A stretch of DNA of 64,000 bases from Bacteroidales bacterium UBA1374 (GTDB lineage Bacteria > Bacteroidota > Bacteroidia > Bacteroidales > UBA932): the NCBI GenBank assembly GCA_002305545.1, contig DBRG01000003.1, positions 28,264 to 92,263 on the forward strand. Direction: 5' to 3'. How positions within the stretch are numbered: the first letter of the stretch is position 1; every line of letters begins with the position of its first letter. The notes below the pieces were generated by a model. That model saw only the letters and a program-made list of their open reading frames with translations, did no database searches and was not told the DNA's origin. Below, in pieces: positions 15,965 through 23,505 of the stretch. Position numbers and translations under genes: made by a program.

Positions 15965-17704
15965 TTATTGATACCCCTCCGGCATCCTCCTTGCCAGGGT
16001 CGCGTGCTCAAAAGCGTAACCGATCTGCAACAGCTTTCTTTCTTCATACGACCGCGCAATAAAGGTAAGGCCCGTGGGACCCCATTTCTCTGTATAGCCC
16101 ATGGGGACAATCAGGCAGGGGAAATTAGCAGCTGCCGCATAGGCGGCCTCCAGGTTGTCCACAGATAAAATGATATCCAGCTGGTACGCATCCATGGGGG
16201 TTTCAAAATAGCGCCTCCCCTCCTGTTGCAATCTTTCCCTCAACTGCCCCAATGCTTCCGGTGTAATTTCCAGTGCGGCCATTTCTTCAAAAATTGCCTG
16301 TCCGTAAGGAATCCTGACCAATGAGTCCAGATCGTTATACGCAACGATTTCTCCTATGGTGCGGATAGTCAGGAAATCAGGTGCATATTGGTCCAGGTAG
16401 GCAGGCAGGTCAATTTTCATATCCCCGCTCAACAACGTGTCAAACCCGCTGAGGTCAATTTCAATGGGCTCAAATTCAATGGCAATGCCCCCGAGCGAAG
16501 TGAGAATCTCGGCCTGCTCCTTATAAAGCGGATTTTCCAGCAATTTTTTATTTACCCCAAACCGAATCCCCTCCGGAAACCCCGTTTCCCCTTCCGCTGT
16601 CAGCCCCTTTCCCTCATCCTGCAGACTTCCTTCGCCCGCCATCGCCGGGTCCAGGCTCCTGATGAACCCGGTCAACCATGGGTCTTGCTCAAGGCTTTCA
16701 TCGGCCATTGCCGAGAGGAGGATGGCGTCATCAACCACTGTGCCCGCCATGGGCCCGGGTGTGTCCAGCGTGCCGGCCAGTGGAACGATCCCGCTCCGGT
16801 CCAGCAGTCCCACCGTGGGCTTAAGCCCCACAACGGAACTTTTCCCCGAGGGAGACAGGATGGAGCCCGAGGTTTCCGTCCCGATGCAGGCCGCTGCATA
16901 TCCGGCCGCCATGGCCACGCCGCTTCCGGAACTGGAACCGCCGGTATCAAAAATCCTGCGTCCATAGGCATTGAGCGTCTGGCCACCGATTGCGCTAAAT
17001 CCGTTAGGGCCTCCGTTAAACAGGTAATTGGCCCATTCACTCAGGTTTGTTTTGCCCAGGATAATGCCCCCGCGATTCCTGATGTTGGTTATGATGGCGG
17101 CATCTTGAGTAAAGTTGTCTTTCAGCACATGCGCCCCCGCCGTAGTGGGCATTCCCTCAACTCCGATGTTGTCTTTGACCAGGACAGGCATCCCAAAGAT
17201 CAGATGCAGGGCCGGGGCCTCTTGTCCCTCAATCCTCCGGTCCCGGGCCAGGAACCTTGCCAGCTCCTTGTCTCTGGCACGGGCTTCCTTTACCGCGCCG
17301 GGATTGATGGCAACGATGGCGTTCAGCATCTTTCCTCTGTCGTTCTCGAACTTTACGATTCTGTATAGGTACCATTGCGTGAGTTGCTCATACGTAAGCT
17401 CTCCTGTGCGGATATGCGACTGCAGGGTAGGGATGTCCTGCCCTAAGATCAATGGTTTCAGCTTCTCATAGACTTCTTCCGTAAAGTCGCCGAGCTGGGG
17501 TTCCACGACCTTCCACAATTCATTTTTATCCAGCACCCGGGACTGGATCAGCTTGAAGCGCATTCTTACAGATTCATGATCTGCATTGGCGGCAATTTCT
17601 TCCGACTCGTCGTACGGGATCCATTCCGGGATCGCTGTCTGCGGCCTATGGTTGCATGCAGCAATCATGAAGAGCATAAGCAAGGGAATATAAAAAGTTC
17701 TCAT
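15965..17704 (-). CDS. Amidase-signature lipoprotein
   Basis: 579 residues. The signal peptide and lipobox MIAAC put a lipidated Cys at residue 17. The amidase signature is complete: Lys177 in VLVKDNIG, the cis-Ser in GTETSGSILSPS and the nucleophile Ser in GGSSSGSGVA. These Ser-cisSer-Lys hydrolases cleave small amides and some peptide amides. A family-typical C-terminal PMGYTEKWGPTGLTF is present. The cell-surface or periplasmic location, not the cytosolic GatA role, is implied by the lipobox and by the long N-terminal helical insert. Its start overlaps the stop of the preceding small gene (ATGA), so the two are translated together. Confidence 0.9.
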   Translation of the reverse strand: MRTFYIPLLMLFMIAACNHRPQTAIPEWIPYDESEEIAANADHESVRMRFKLIQSRVLDKNELWKVVEPQLGDFTEEVYEKLKPLILGQDIPTLQSHIRTGELTYEQLTQWYLYRIVKFENDRGKMLNAIVAINPGAVKEARARDKELARFLARDRRIEGQEAPALHLIFGMPVLVKDNIGVEGMPTTAGAHVLKDNFTQDAAIITNIRNRGGIILGKTNLSEWANYLFNGGPNGFSAIGGQTLNAYGRRIFDTGGSSSGSGVAMAAGYAAACIGTETSGSILSPSGKSSVVGLKPTVGLLDRSGIVPLAGTLDTPGPMAGTVVDDAILLSAMADESLEQDPWLTGFIRSLDPAMAGEGSLQDEGKGLTAEGETGFPEGIRFGVNKKLLENPLYKEQAEILTSLGGIAIEFEPIEIDLSGFDTLLSGDMKIDLPAYLDQYAPDFLTIRTIGEIVAYNDLDSLVRIPYGQAIFEEMAALEITPEALGQLRERLQQEGRRYFETPMDAYQLDIILSVDNLEAAYAAAANFPCLIVPMGYTEKWGPTGLTFIARSYEERKLLQIGYAFEHATLARRMPEGYQ

Positions 17705-17892
17705 AAAGATGTTTTCATTAATTTTCTTTCGTTATGACAATCGTATAAATAATACAGAGCAACCATAAAAAACGCACGTATAGCGGCTGACAACACATTA
17801 TACAACGGAGATTTATCGGATAAAAATAAATCCGACGTCAGGAATCCGGAATAAAAAATGAAAAAACCCAGGTTATACTTTATTTTTTTCAT
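17701..17892 (-). CDS. Small membrane protein upstream of the amidase
   Basis: 63 residues, MKKIKYNLGFFIFYSG... with two hydrophobic stretches (about 8-24 and 33-48) and a polar tail CHNERKLMKTSL. Not recognised. Its stop overlaps the amidase start by 4 bp, which supports real translation. The sequence is AT-rich. Confidence 0.5.
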   Translation of the reverse strand: MKKIKYNLGFFIFYSGFLTSDLFLSDKSPLYNVLSAAIRAFFMVALYYLYDCHNERKLMKTSL

Positions 17893-17979
17893 AGTAGGTG
17901 GTATTTGATTACCAGGATTTTCAAAATTAACTAAATCATATCAAAGATCATAATATCCTGTGCTGTCTGCACCCTTCTT

Positions 17980-18043
17980 TGACGCCCCTTGGAACGGAGA
18001 GCCTCGGCGTACACCAACAAGCTCTCCGTTCCAAGGGGCGTCA
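17980..18043 (+). repeat. CTCGGC-loop hairpin, copy h (23-bp perfect stem)
   Basis: Arms 17980-18002 and 18021-18043 are perfect complements. The loop 18003-18020 is CTCGGCGTACACCAACAA. The stem base (TGACGCCCC) differs from copy d although the inner TTGGAACGGAGAGC is shared. Confidence 0.85.
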
Positions 18044-18133
18044 GAGACAGAGACGAGTGCCTCGCACAACAAGAATTGTCCTTTGATTAAATTTACTTAC
18101 CGAGTCTTAGTACTTTTTGAGTTGAGGTTGACA

Positions 18134-18232
18134 GGGAGGTGGTAAGTCGTCAAAATAGAGTTCATGCCTATAACGCACACATTAATAGCGGATTATGTTT
18201 TTTTGCAACAAAACCATCACTTACCACCTCCC
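18134..18232. repeat. 99-bp terminal-inverted-repeat element, copy 4
   Basis: Begins GGGAGGTGGTAAGT and ends ACTTACCACCTCCC. Reversed, its interior aligns with copies 1 and 2 (shared GTGTGCGTTA / GTGTGCATTA and AAAAAC blocks). It is joined to a double-hairpin repeat through the same 24-bp linker seen at 6808-6831. Confidence 0.8.
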
Positions 18233-18256
18233 ACAAAGCAACCTGGAACAATGATT

Positions 18257-18312
18257 GGTGCTGCGGAGCAGCGCCTTTATAAGCGCCAAAAGCCTTTGGC
18301 GCACTGCCTTGA
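18257..18312 (+). repeat. Double-hairpin repeat, copy 3
   Basis: GGTGCTGCGGAGCAGCGCC, TTTATAA, then GCGCCAAAAGCCTTTGGCGC and CACTGCCTT. Both stems are intact and this is the cleanest copy. Confidence 0.75.
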
Positions 18313-18368
18313 AAGAACACCGGACGGAAAAAGGAGCAGCAATACGAATATACGGCAAGGTCACTTCC

Positions 18369-18422
18369 GTGCAAAGAACGGAGCGCCTCGGCATAAAAGA
18401 AAAAGCACTCCGTTCTTAGCAC
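18369..18422 (+). repeat. CTCGGC-loop hairpin, copy i
   Basis: Arms 18369-18386 and 18405-18422 pair with two mismatches. The loop is CTCGGCATAAAAGAAAAA. The inner stem AAGAACGGAG is shared with copy a, and GGCGACCGCCTG follows, like GGCGATCGCCTG after copy a. Confidence 0.75.
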
Positions 18423-18439
18423 TCTGGCGACCGCCTGAA

Positions 18440-18478
18440 GGGAAGGGCTAGAGCCTCGGCTTAAAGAAAAAACTTCCC
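18440..18478 (+). repeat. CTCGGC-loop hairpin, copy j (degenerate)
   Basis: GGGAAG...CTTCCC enclose GAGC-CTCGGCTTAAAGAAAAAA. It is followed by GTGGTGGCAGCGACTGACC, the conserved 3' flank. It is the counterpart of copy b. Confidence 0.6.
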
Positions 18479-18753
18479 GATCTTGTGGTGGCAGCGACTG
18501 ACCACGATAATCATACTCAGGCACCCCTTCAATTTTTAGAATCAATGGTGCTGTGAAGCAGCAACCTGCAGCCGGCAACCTGTACTGCCGCAGGTTGAAA
18601 ACAGGCATTTTTTTACCGAATTCAAACTCAAACCGACCGAATTCAAACTCATACGATCCAATCTCGATATGAAAACTTACATTTATATGAAAAAATACCG
18701 GGCAGCGAGAACCGTACCGGACAGCCATATAAAAACCGCATCATTATTTTACC

Positions 18754-19134
18754 ATGGTTAATATATTTATAGGAAATATCATCAGACAAAAGGTCAAGGA
18801 ACGGAAGCTGACGGTTTCTGAATTTGCCAAGACCATTAACCGCTCAAGAACAACGGTATATGATATTTTTAACAGAAAAAGCATAGATGTAGACCTGTTG
18901 CTGACCATTTCCGAAGCACTGGATTTTGATTTTCTGAGCGAAATATACCTTACAAAAAAAGACAAATCAGCAAAAAAATGCTATCTGGCCATAGAAATTG
19001 ATCCATCGGAATTACCCCGTGATGCAAAAGAAGTTGCAGAAACGGATAAGCTCAGGGTCAGGGTTCTTTTGAAAGAAAAACTCAGGTCAATCATAGAGCA
19101 GGAGAAAGAAAAGAAAAATATAAAGAAGCATTAA
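18754..19134 (+). CDS. XRE-type HTH regulator
   Basis: 126 residues. Residues 6-60 form an XRE/Cro helix-turn-helix (RKLTVSEFAKTINRSRTTVYDIFNRKSIDVDLLLTISEALDFDF). After a KKDKSAKK hinge, a charged C-terminal part ends in a lysine/glutamate-rich helix. Such proteins bind short inverted repeats as dimers; the repeat island immediately upstream offers several palindromes, though no direct link is shown. It precedes the TPR histidine kinase gene on the same strand with a 271-bp gap, so it is probably separately transcribed. AT-rich. Confidence 0.8.
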   Translation: MVNIFIGNIIRQKVKERKLTVSEFAKTINRSRTTVYDIFNRKSIDVDLLLTISEALDFDFLSEIYLTKKDKSAKKCYLAIEIDPSELPRDAKEVAETDKLRVRVLLKEKLRSIIEQEKEKKNIKKH

Positions 19135-19144
19135 TTGCAAATAT

Positions 19145-19205
19145 ATCCGGACAATTTCGTCTAATATTCCGACGACCCAAAGTGTTGTTTTATGTCCGGA
19201 TTTTT
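19145..19205 (+). terminator. Possible terminator after the XRE gene
   Basis: ATCCGGACA (19145-19153) pairs with TGTCCGGAT (19193-19201) and is followed by TTTTT. The loop is long (39 nt), so it is only a candidate. The remaining gap to 19405 is AT-rich and shows nothing else that I can name. Confidence 0.35.
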
Positions 19206-19405
19206 CCCAATTTTATAAATTAATTTAAATTTTAAAAAGGTAGTCGCATCACAATGCGGCAGCTTTGTCTTATATATTGTAGAACTGATTAAAAATATTG
19301 ACTTTATCATTTTTTCCGTATCATATCACTTGGCTGAATCTGATCACCGCCCCCCGAATAACTAATAAACGAAACAGACATTTTGGACCTGAAACGTTTG
19401 GATTG

Positions 19406-21688
19406 ATGAAAAAATCTGTTCTTATTACGATCTGTATATTGTTGTCACTTGTTATGGGGTCAATACAAATGTATGCCCAACAACAGCAGGTCATAGATTC
19501 TCTACTCCGGATAATTGAAAGTACATCTTCCGATTCGGTCAGAATCTACAACATGGGCGAAGTTGCCTGGTTATACATTAATGTAAAACCCCAAATAGCT
19601 CTGGAATATGCCCATAAGGGTCTGAAACTGTCTGAAAAAACCAGTCACAAAAAGGGCATCAGCGTGAGTCTGAATTGTTTAGGAGCAGCTCACACTACTA
19701 TAGGTAATTTTGATTCGGCGCTCGTTTATTATGAAAGACGGCTGGACCTTGTAGAACAAATGAAAGACACCCTGGGAATTGCCGCGGCAATAGACAACAT
19801 ATCCGTTATCCATCTGTATAAGAGAAATTACTATACAGCGCTCAAATTAAGAGAAGAATCCAATAATATCTACAAAGAAGCAGAAAAGACTTTATTGCTG
19901 GCCCATGGCTATGTATGGATTGGCAATATTTATTTATCCCAGGAAAAATTTGATTTGGCATTACATTATTACCTGGAAGCAAAAAGAATTTTTGAGAAGG
20001 AAAAAGATTCGGGAGCGGCCTATGCATTAGTAAATATTGGAACGGTATACAGGAGAATGAAAAATTATGAGCAGGCAATTGAGAATTTGGAAAAATCGAA
20101 AGATTTGTTCGAAGAGAGGGGAGATTTAAATGGTGTGGGTTCCGCGTTATATAGGATTGCCACTATTTATTATGATATGAAAGACAGGGAAAAGTACCTT
20201 GAAACATTATTTCAGGCGGAAGAAGTCTTAACAAATGTGGGAAATGAATATTTTTTAAGTTTAGTTAATTCCCGTTTAGCCGATGAGTATAAATTAGTCG
20301 AAGATTATGAAAAAGCCCTGTTCTATTTAAACAAAACACTTGCCTATGGAGAAAAATCCGGAGCTCAGGATGCCACAACAATTGCATTGCACGGCATGGC
20401 AACTGTTCATTATGCAAGAAAAGAGTATTACACTGCCCTGGATTATTTAAGAAAAGCTGAACAGGCTGCCGTGAATCTGAAAGTTCATCTTCCACAAATT
20501 TTTCTTGACTATGTGCGTGTATTCGGCAGGCTGAACGAACCGGACAGTGTGGAAAAATATGCTTATGCTTATGAATCTCTGAATGATTCCCTCATAAGTG
20601 AAAAGACGATACAGGCGGTTGCTGATCTCCAGGCAAAATATGATTCAGAAAAAAAAGAAAAGGAGATAGCCATTCTGAACCTGGAAAATGAAAACTTTGA
20701 GCATGAACTGGAAAAGTTAAACCAGAAAAACCAGATAGACCTGTTGAATTACCGGCAGTCCCAGATAGAAAATGAAAACTACAGGCAAAGCCTGCGATTA
20801 GCAGAAGCGGAAAGAGATAAGCAAAGAAGTGAAATAGAGGTTTTGATCCTGAACGAAGAAATACACAAACAAGCCATAGAGCATGAAAAGAAAACCCAGC
20901 GATTGATGACCCTGGGTTTTGTTATAATATTTCTTGCCCTGCTTGTTATCACATATTTTATTTCTTTATGGTACAGGAATAAAAAGAAACAAGAGGAAGC
21001 ACAATTGAAACAGACGGCTGCCGAATTAAGCCGCCAGCTCATGGAAACCAATATGAAGGCACTCAACTTCCAGCTGAATCCCCACTTTATTTTCAATTGC
21101 GTGCAAACGGTGGAATATCTGCTTAAAGAGTCAAGAACAGAAGAATCCATGGCCATTCTGAGAAAATTTTCCAACCTGACCCGGCTCATGCTGGAAAGCA
21201 TGTCCAAAAAGGAAATTTCCCTGGAGCGTGAACTTGAGATAGTGCAGTTTTACATGGATTTGGAAAATACACGCTGTAACAATTCTTTCACCTATTCCAT
21301 AGACGTGGACCCATCCCTCGACATAGAAGCCACCATGATCCCCCCCCTGATTTTACAACCCTTTGTGGAAAATTCAATAAAACACGGATTTGCCGGAAAG
21401 GACAAGGGAAATCAAATAAAAATCACCATACGCCCTGAAAGCAATAACCTTTTATGTGAAATCACCGATAACGGGGTGGGATTCTCTGCAGGCAGACAGG
21501 CAAAGGCCCCCACCTCGGGTTATAAAAAAGAGTCCCTGGGACTCAAACTAATCCGGGATCGGCTCCAAGTGATCAACAAGATGCATGATGCCAGTTCTTC
21601 CTTCACTATAGTGGATTTACTCACAGAAGACAACAAAACAAAAGGCACCAGGGTGTCTTTATATCTACCTAACACTTCAGCAGCATGA
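19406..21688 (+). CDS. TPR-containing LytS-type sensor histidine kinase
   Basis: About 760 residues from ATG 19406, which begins a good signal peptide (MKKSVLITICILLSLVMG...MYAQQ). The periplasmic part (about 40-400) holds seven or so tetratricopeptide repeats with the A/Y-L-x-Y-x-x-A pattern. A coiled coil (about 410-500) rich in E/K/N precedes one transmembrane helix (about 510-530). The cytoplasmic kinase core has the His_kinase motif LNFQLNPHFIFNCVQ, with the phospho-accepting His in NPHF, and a HATPase domain (QPFVENSIKHGF N-box, ITDNGVGF). Its stop overlaps the response regulator start by 4 bp. The signal sensed is unknown; TPR sensors of this type are common in Bacteroidota. Confidence 0.92.
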   Translation: MKKSVLITICILLSLVMGSIQMYAQQQQVIDSLLRIIESTSSDSVRIYNMGEVAWLYINVKPQIALEYAHKGLKLSEKTSHKKGISVSLNCLGAAHTTIGNFDSALVYYERRLDLVEQMKDTLGIAAAIDNISVIHLYKRNYYTALKLREESNNIYKEAEKTLLLAHGYVWIGNIYLSQEKFDLALHYYLEAKRIFEKEKDSGAAYALVNIGTVYRRMKNYEQAIENLEKSKDLFEERGDLNGVGSALYRIATIYYDMKDREKYLETLFQAEEVLTNVGNEYFLSLVNSRLADEYKLVEDYEKALFYLNKTLAYGEKSGAQDATTIALHGMATVHYARKEYYTALDYLRKAEQAAVNLKVHLPQIFLDYVRVFGRLNEPDSVEKYAYAYESLNDSLISEKTIQAVADLQAKYDSEKKEKEIAILNLENENFEHELEKLNQKNQIDLLNYRQSQIENENYRQSLRLAEAERDKQRSEIEVLILNEEIHKQAIEHEKKTQRLMTLGFVIIFLALLVITYFISLWYRNKKKQEEAQLKQTAAELSRQLMETNMKALNFQLNPHFIFNCVQTVEYLLKESRTEESMAILRKFSNLTRLMLESMSKKEISLERELEIVQFYMDLENTRCNNSFTYSIDVDPSLDIEATMIPPLILQPFVENSIKHGFAGKDKGNQIKITIRPESNNLLCEITDNGVGFSAGRQAKAPTSGYKKESLGLKLIRDRLQVINKMHDASSSFTIVDLLTEDNKTKGTRVSLYLPNTSAA

Positions 21689-22449
21689 TAAAAACGCTTA
21701 TTGTAGAAGATGACATAATGCACGCAAGGTCACTCACAGAGATGATCCAGGAACATTTTAAAAACATCCGGATCTTATCTGTTTGCAACAATGTCCCCGA
21801 TGCAGCACAACAGATCCGGGAACTGCATCCTGATCTGGTTTTTTTGGACGTGGAGCTGGGCCCCTATACCGGCTTTGATTTACTGGCCATGCTCAACCGG
21901 AGGGACTTTGAGGTCATCTTTACAACCGCATATCAGAAATATGCAGTGATGGCCATTAAAATGTCTGCGCTCGATTTCATCGAAAAACCAATTGATGTAA
22001 ATCAGCTGAGGGAAGCTTTATCGCGCTACAAGACTAAGGAGAGCGAAAAAAAGCTGCAAAATTTACTGTTCAACTTACAAGCCAATGAGAAGGATCAAAA
22101 GATCGCACTATTTGACCAGGGCAGCTTTCTTTTTGTAAATATAAAAGACATTATGCGCCTTCGCTCAGAGAATGCCTACACAGAGATATATTACCTGGAA
22201 GATCAGCATGTTAACACAGCGCTTATGTCCAAGAGCATAGCCTTTTATGAGGAATTGCTTGACGGGAAAGGCCTTTTTTACCGGGTACACAACCAGCACC
22301 TGGTGAATATCAAATACATCAAGCGCCTTGTACTAGACAGCGGCTGTGCCGTTATCATGGATGATGATGAGCGATCTGTTGTTCCGGTAGCACGTTCCCG
22401 AAGGGACCAGTTTGTCTCTTACCTGCGTGATTGCGGCATCATGATCTAA
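21685..22449 (+). CDS. LytTR-family response regulator
   Basis: 254 residues. The receiver domain (1-120) has the acidic pair in VEDD, the phospho-acceptor Asp in LVFLDVELGPYTG and the conserved Lys in IEKPID. A LytTR DNA-binding domain (about 145-250) follows: LFVNIKDIMRLRSENAYTEIYYL, HNQHLVNIKYIKRL. It overlaps the kinase gene by 4 bp and is its partner. Targets of LytTR proteins are usually pairs of short direct repeats; none can be assigned here. Confidence 0.94.
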   Translation: MIKTLIVEDDIMHARSLTEMIQEHFKNIRILSVCNNVPDAAQQIRELHPDLVFLDVELGPYTGFDLLAMLNRRDFEVIFTTAYQKYAVMAIKMSALDFIEKPIDVNQLREALSRYKTKESEKKLQNLLFNLQANEKDQKIALFDQGSFLFVNIKDIMRLRSENAYTEIYYLEDQHVNTALMSKSIAFYEELLDGKGLFYRVHNQHLVNIKYIKRLVLDSGCAVIMDDDERSVVPVARSRRDQFVSYLRDCGIMI

Positions 22450-22465
22450 AGCTTCTGCTGCAGCC

Positions 22466-23503
22466 CTACTTCATGACCCAGGGATGATAAGCTGCATCCC
22501 TGAGCTGGCGCACATTTTTGAACGGTTTGGGCGGATTCAGGTACCTGGCCATGAACTTATAGATATCCAGTCGGATGGCCGAGGCTTGAGGTGTGTCCAT
22601 CCGATCAAAGGAATGTCCGCCGGGGTGGTTTTCAAATATCTTGTATTCAAAAGATTTTCCCTGGGCCTTCAGTGCATTGATCAGGTGTTCCACTTCAAGG
22701 GAGTTAACATCCTCGTCGTTGGTGTTGGTGTGGATCAGCAAGGGTGTCTGTAATTTGGCAGCCTGCCATGCCGGGGAGCGGCGGCGGTATTCGGCAACAT
22801 CTTCCTCGGGTGTTTTCCCTATGTGGTAAGGGGCCGAGAATAAAGCCATGTAGCCGGGCCTTTTGTAGCCAAGGCGTGCTATCAGATCGCTGACGGGAAC
22901 TCCTGCATATCCGGCTTTGTAATCTTTGGGATGCTCAAAAAGGTTCATCAGGGTGATCATGCCCCCGTGGCTCCAGCCCATGATACCTACACGAGAGGGG
23001 TCCACTATATCATAATTTTCAACCATATAATTACGTCCGTACCATACATCTTCGTTTTCCAGCCCTCCGTAGTCTATGTTTTCATACATGGTCCGGCCAT
23101 AACCCGTACTGCCCCTGTACTCGGTGGCAATGATAATATACCCCTGGGCAATCAATTCCCGGACAATATGGGTATGGTAGGTGGAAAAATCGGCATGCAC
23201 CCCGCCATGCGGAAGAACGATGAGCGGGTATTTCCCCGAAGGGTCAATATCCCTGGGGACAAAGACATAAGACCAGATCTTGAGCGGATTGCCCGCCCCC
23301 TGTCCCGCAGGGTTGTCTTCTTTCCATCGCGGTACGGTAGGAATGTACACTTTGTCTATGTAAGCCACATCGCCTACTTTGTGGTACCACATTAGGTCGT
23401 CAATCTGTTTTGACAGGACCTGTGCCTGGTGGTCCACTTCCTGCGCGGATAAAAACCACGCAGGAAGCAGCATCAGTAGTAAAAATATCCAGTGTTTTTT
23501 CAT
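22466..23503 (-). CDS. Exported S9-like alpha/beta hydrolase
   Basis: 345 residues with a signal peptide (MKKHWIFLLLMLLPAWFLSAQ). It is a compact peptidase-S9 catalytic domain without the propeller. An oxyanion-side HGG lies near residue 100, Ser178 is in GWSHGGM, the acid is in HTNTNDEDV and the His is in NHPGGHSF. Probable serine peptidase or esterase of the periplasm. It starts 2 bp after the Tricorn-like gene ends, so the two form an operon and may act on the same oligopeptides. Confidence 0.87.
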   Translation of the reverse strand: MKKHWIFLLLMLLPAWFLSAQEVDHQAQVLSKQIDDLMWYHKVGDVAYIDKVYIPTVPRWKEDNPAGQGAGNPLKIWSYVFVPRDIDPSGKYPLIVLPHGGVHADFSTYHTHIVRELIAQGYIIIATEYRGSTGYGRTMYENIDYGGLENEDVWYGRNYMVENYDIVDPSRVGIMGWSHGGMITLMNLFEHPKDYKAGYAGVPVSDLIARLGYKRPGYMALFSAPYHIGKTPEEDVAEYRRRSPAWQAAKLQTPLLIHTNTNDEDVNSLEVEHLINALKAQGKSFEYKIFENHPGGHSFDRMDTPQASAIRLDIYKFMARYLNPPKPFKNVRQLRDAAYHPWVMK

Positions 23504-23505
23504 GA

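Larger units (their letters stand above)
17893..18753. repeat. Intergenic repeat island 3 (no gene)
   Basis: About 860 bp with no supportable gene. It contains a CTCGGC-loop hairpin (17980-18043), a terminal-inverted-repeat element (18134-18232), a double-hairpin repeat (18257-18312) and two further CTCGGC-loop hairpins (18369-18478). At 18540-18605 there is a degenerate GGTGCTG...GAAGCAGC piece and an AACCTGCAG/CTGCAGGTT-like pair. At 18609-18660 the short near-duplicate CCGAATTCAAACTCA occurs twice. The segment 18040-18080 (GAGTGCCTCGCA...) resembles 45-75 of the window. Confidence 0.75.

Noticed and set aside
18168..18728. A 186-codon minus-strand open frame through island 3
   Set aside because: It crosses an element, a double-hairpin and two hairpins, with no protein-like composition; it is a by-product of the palindromes.
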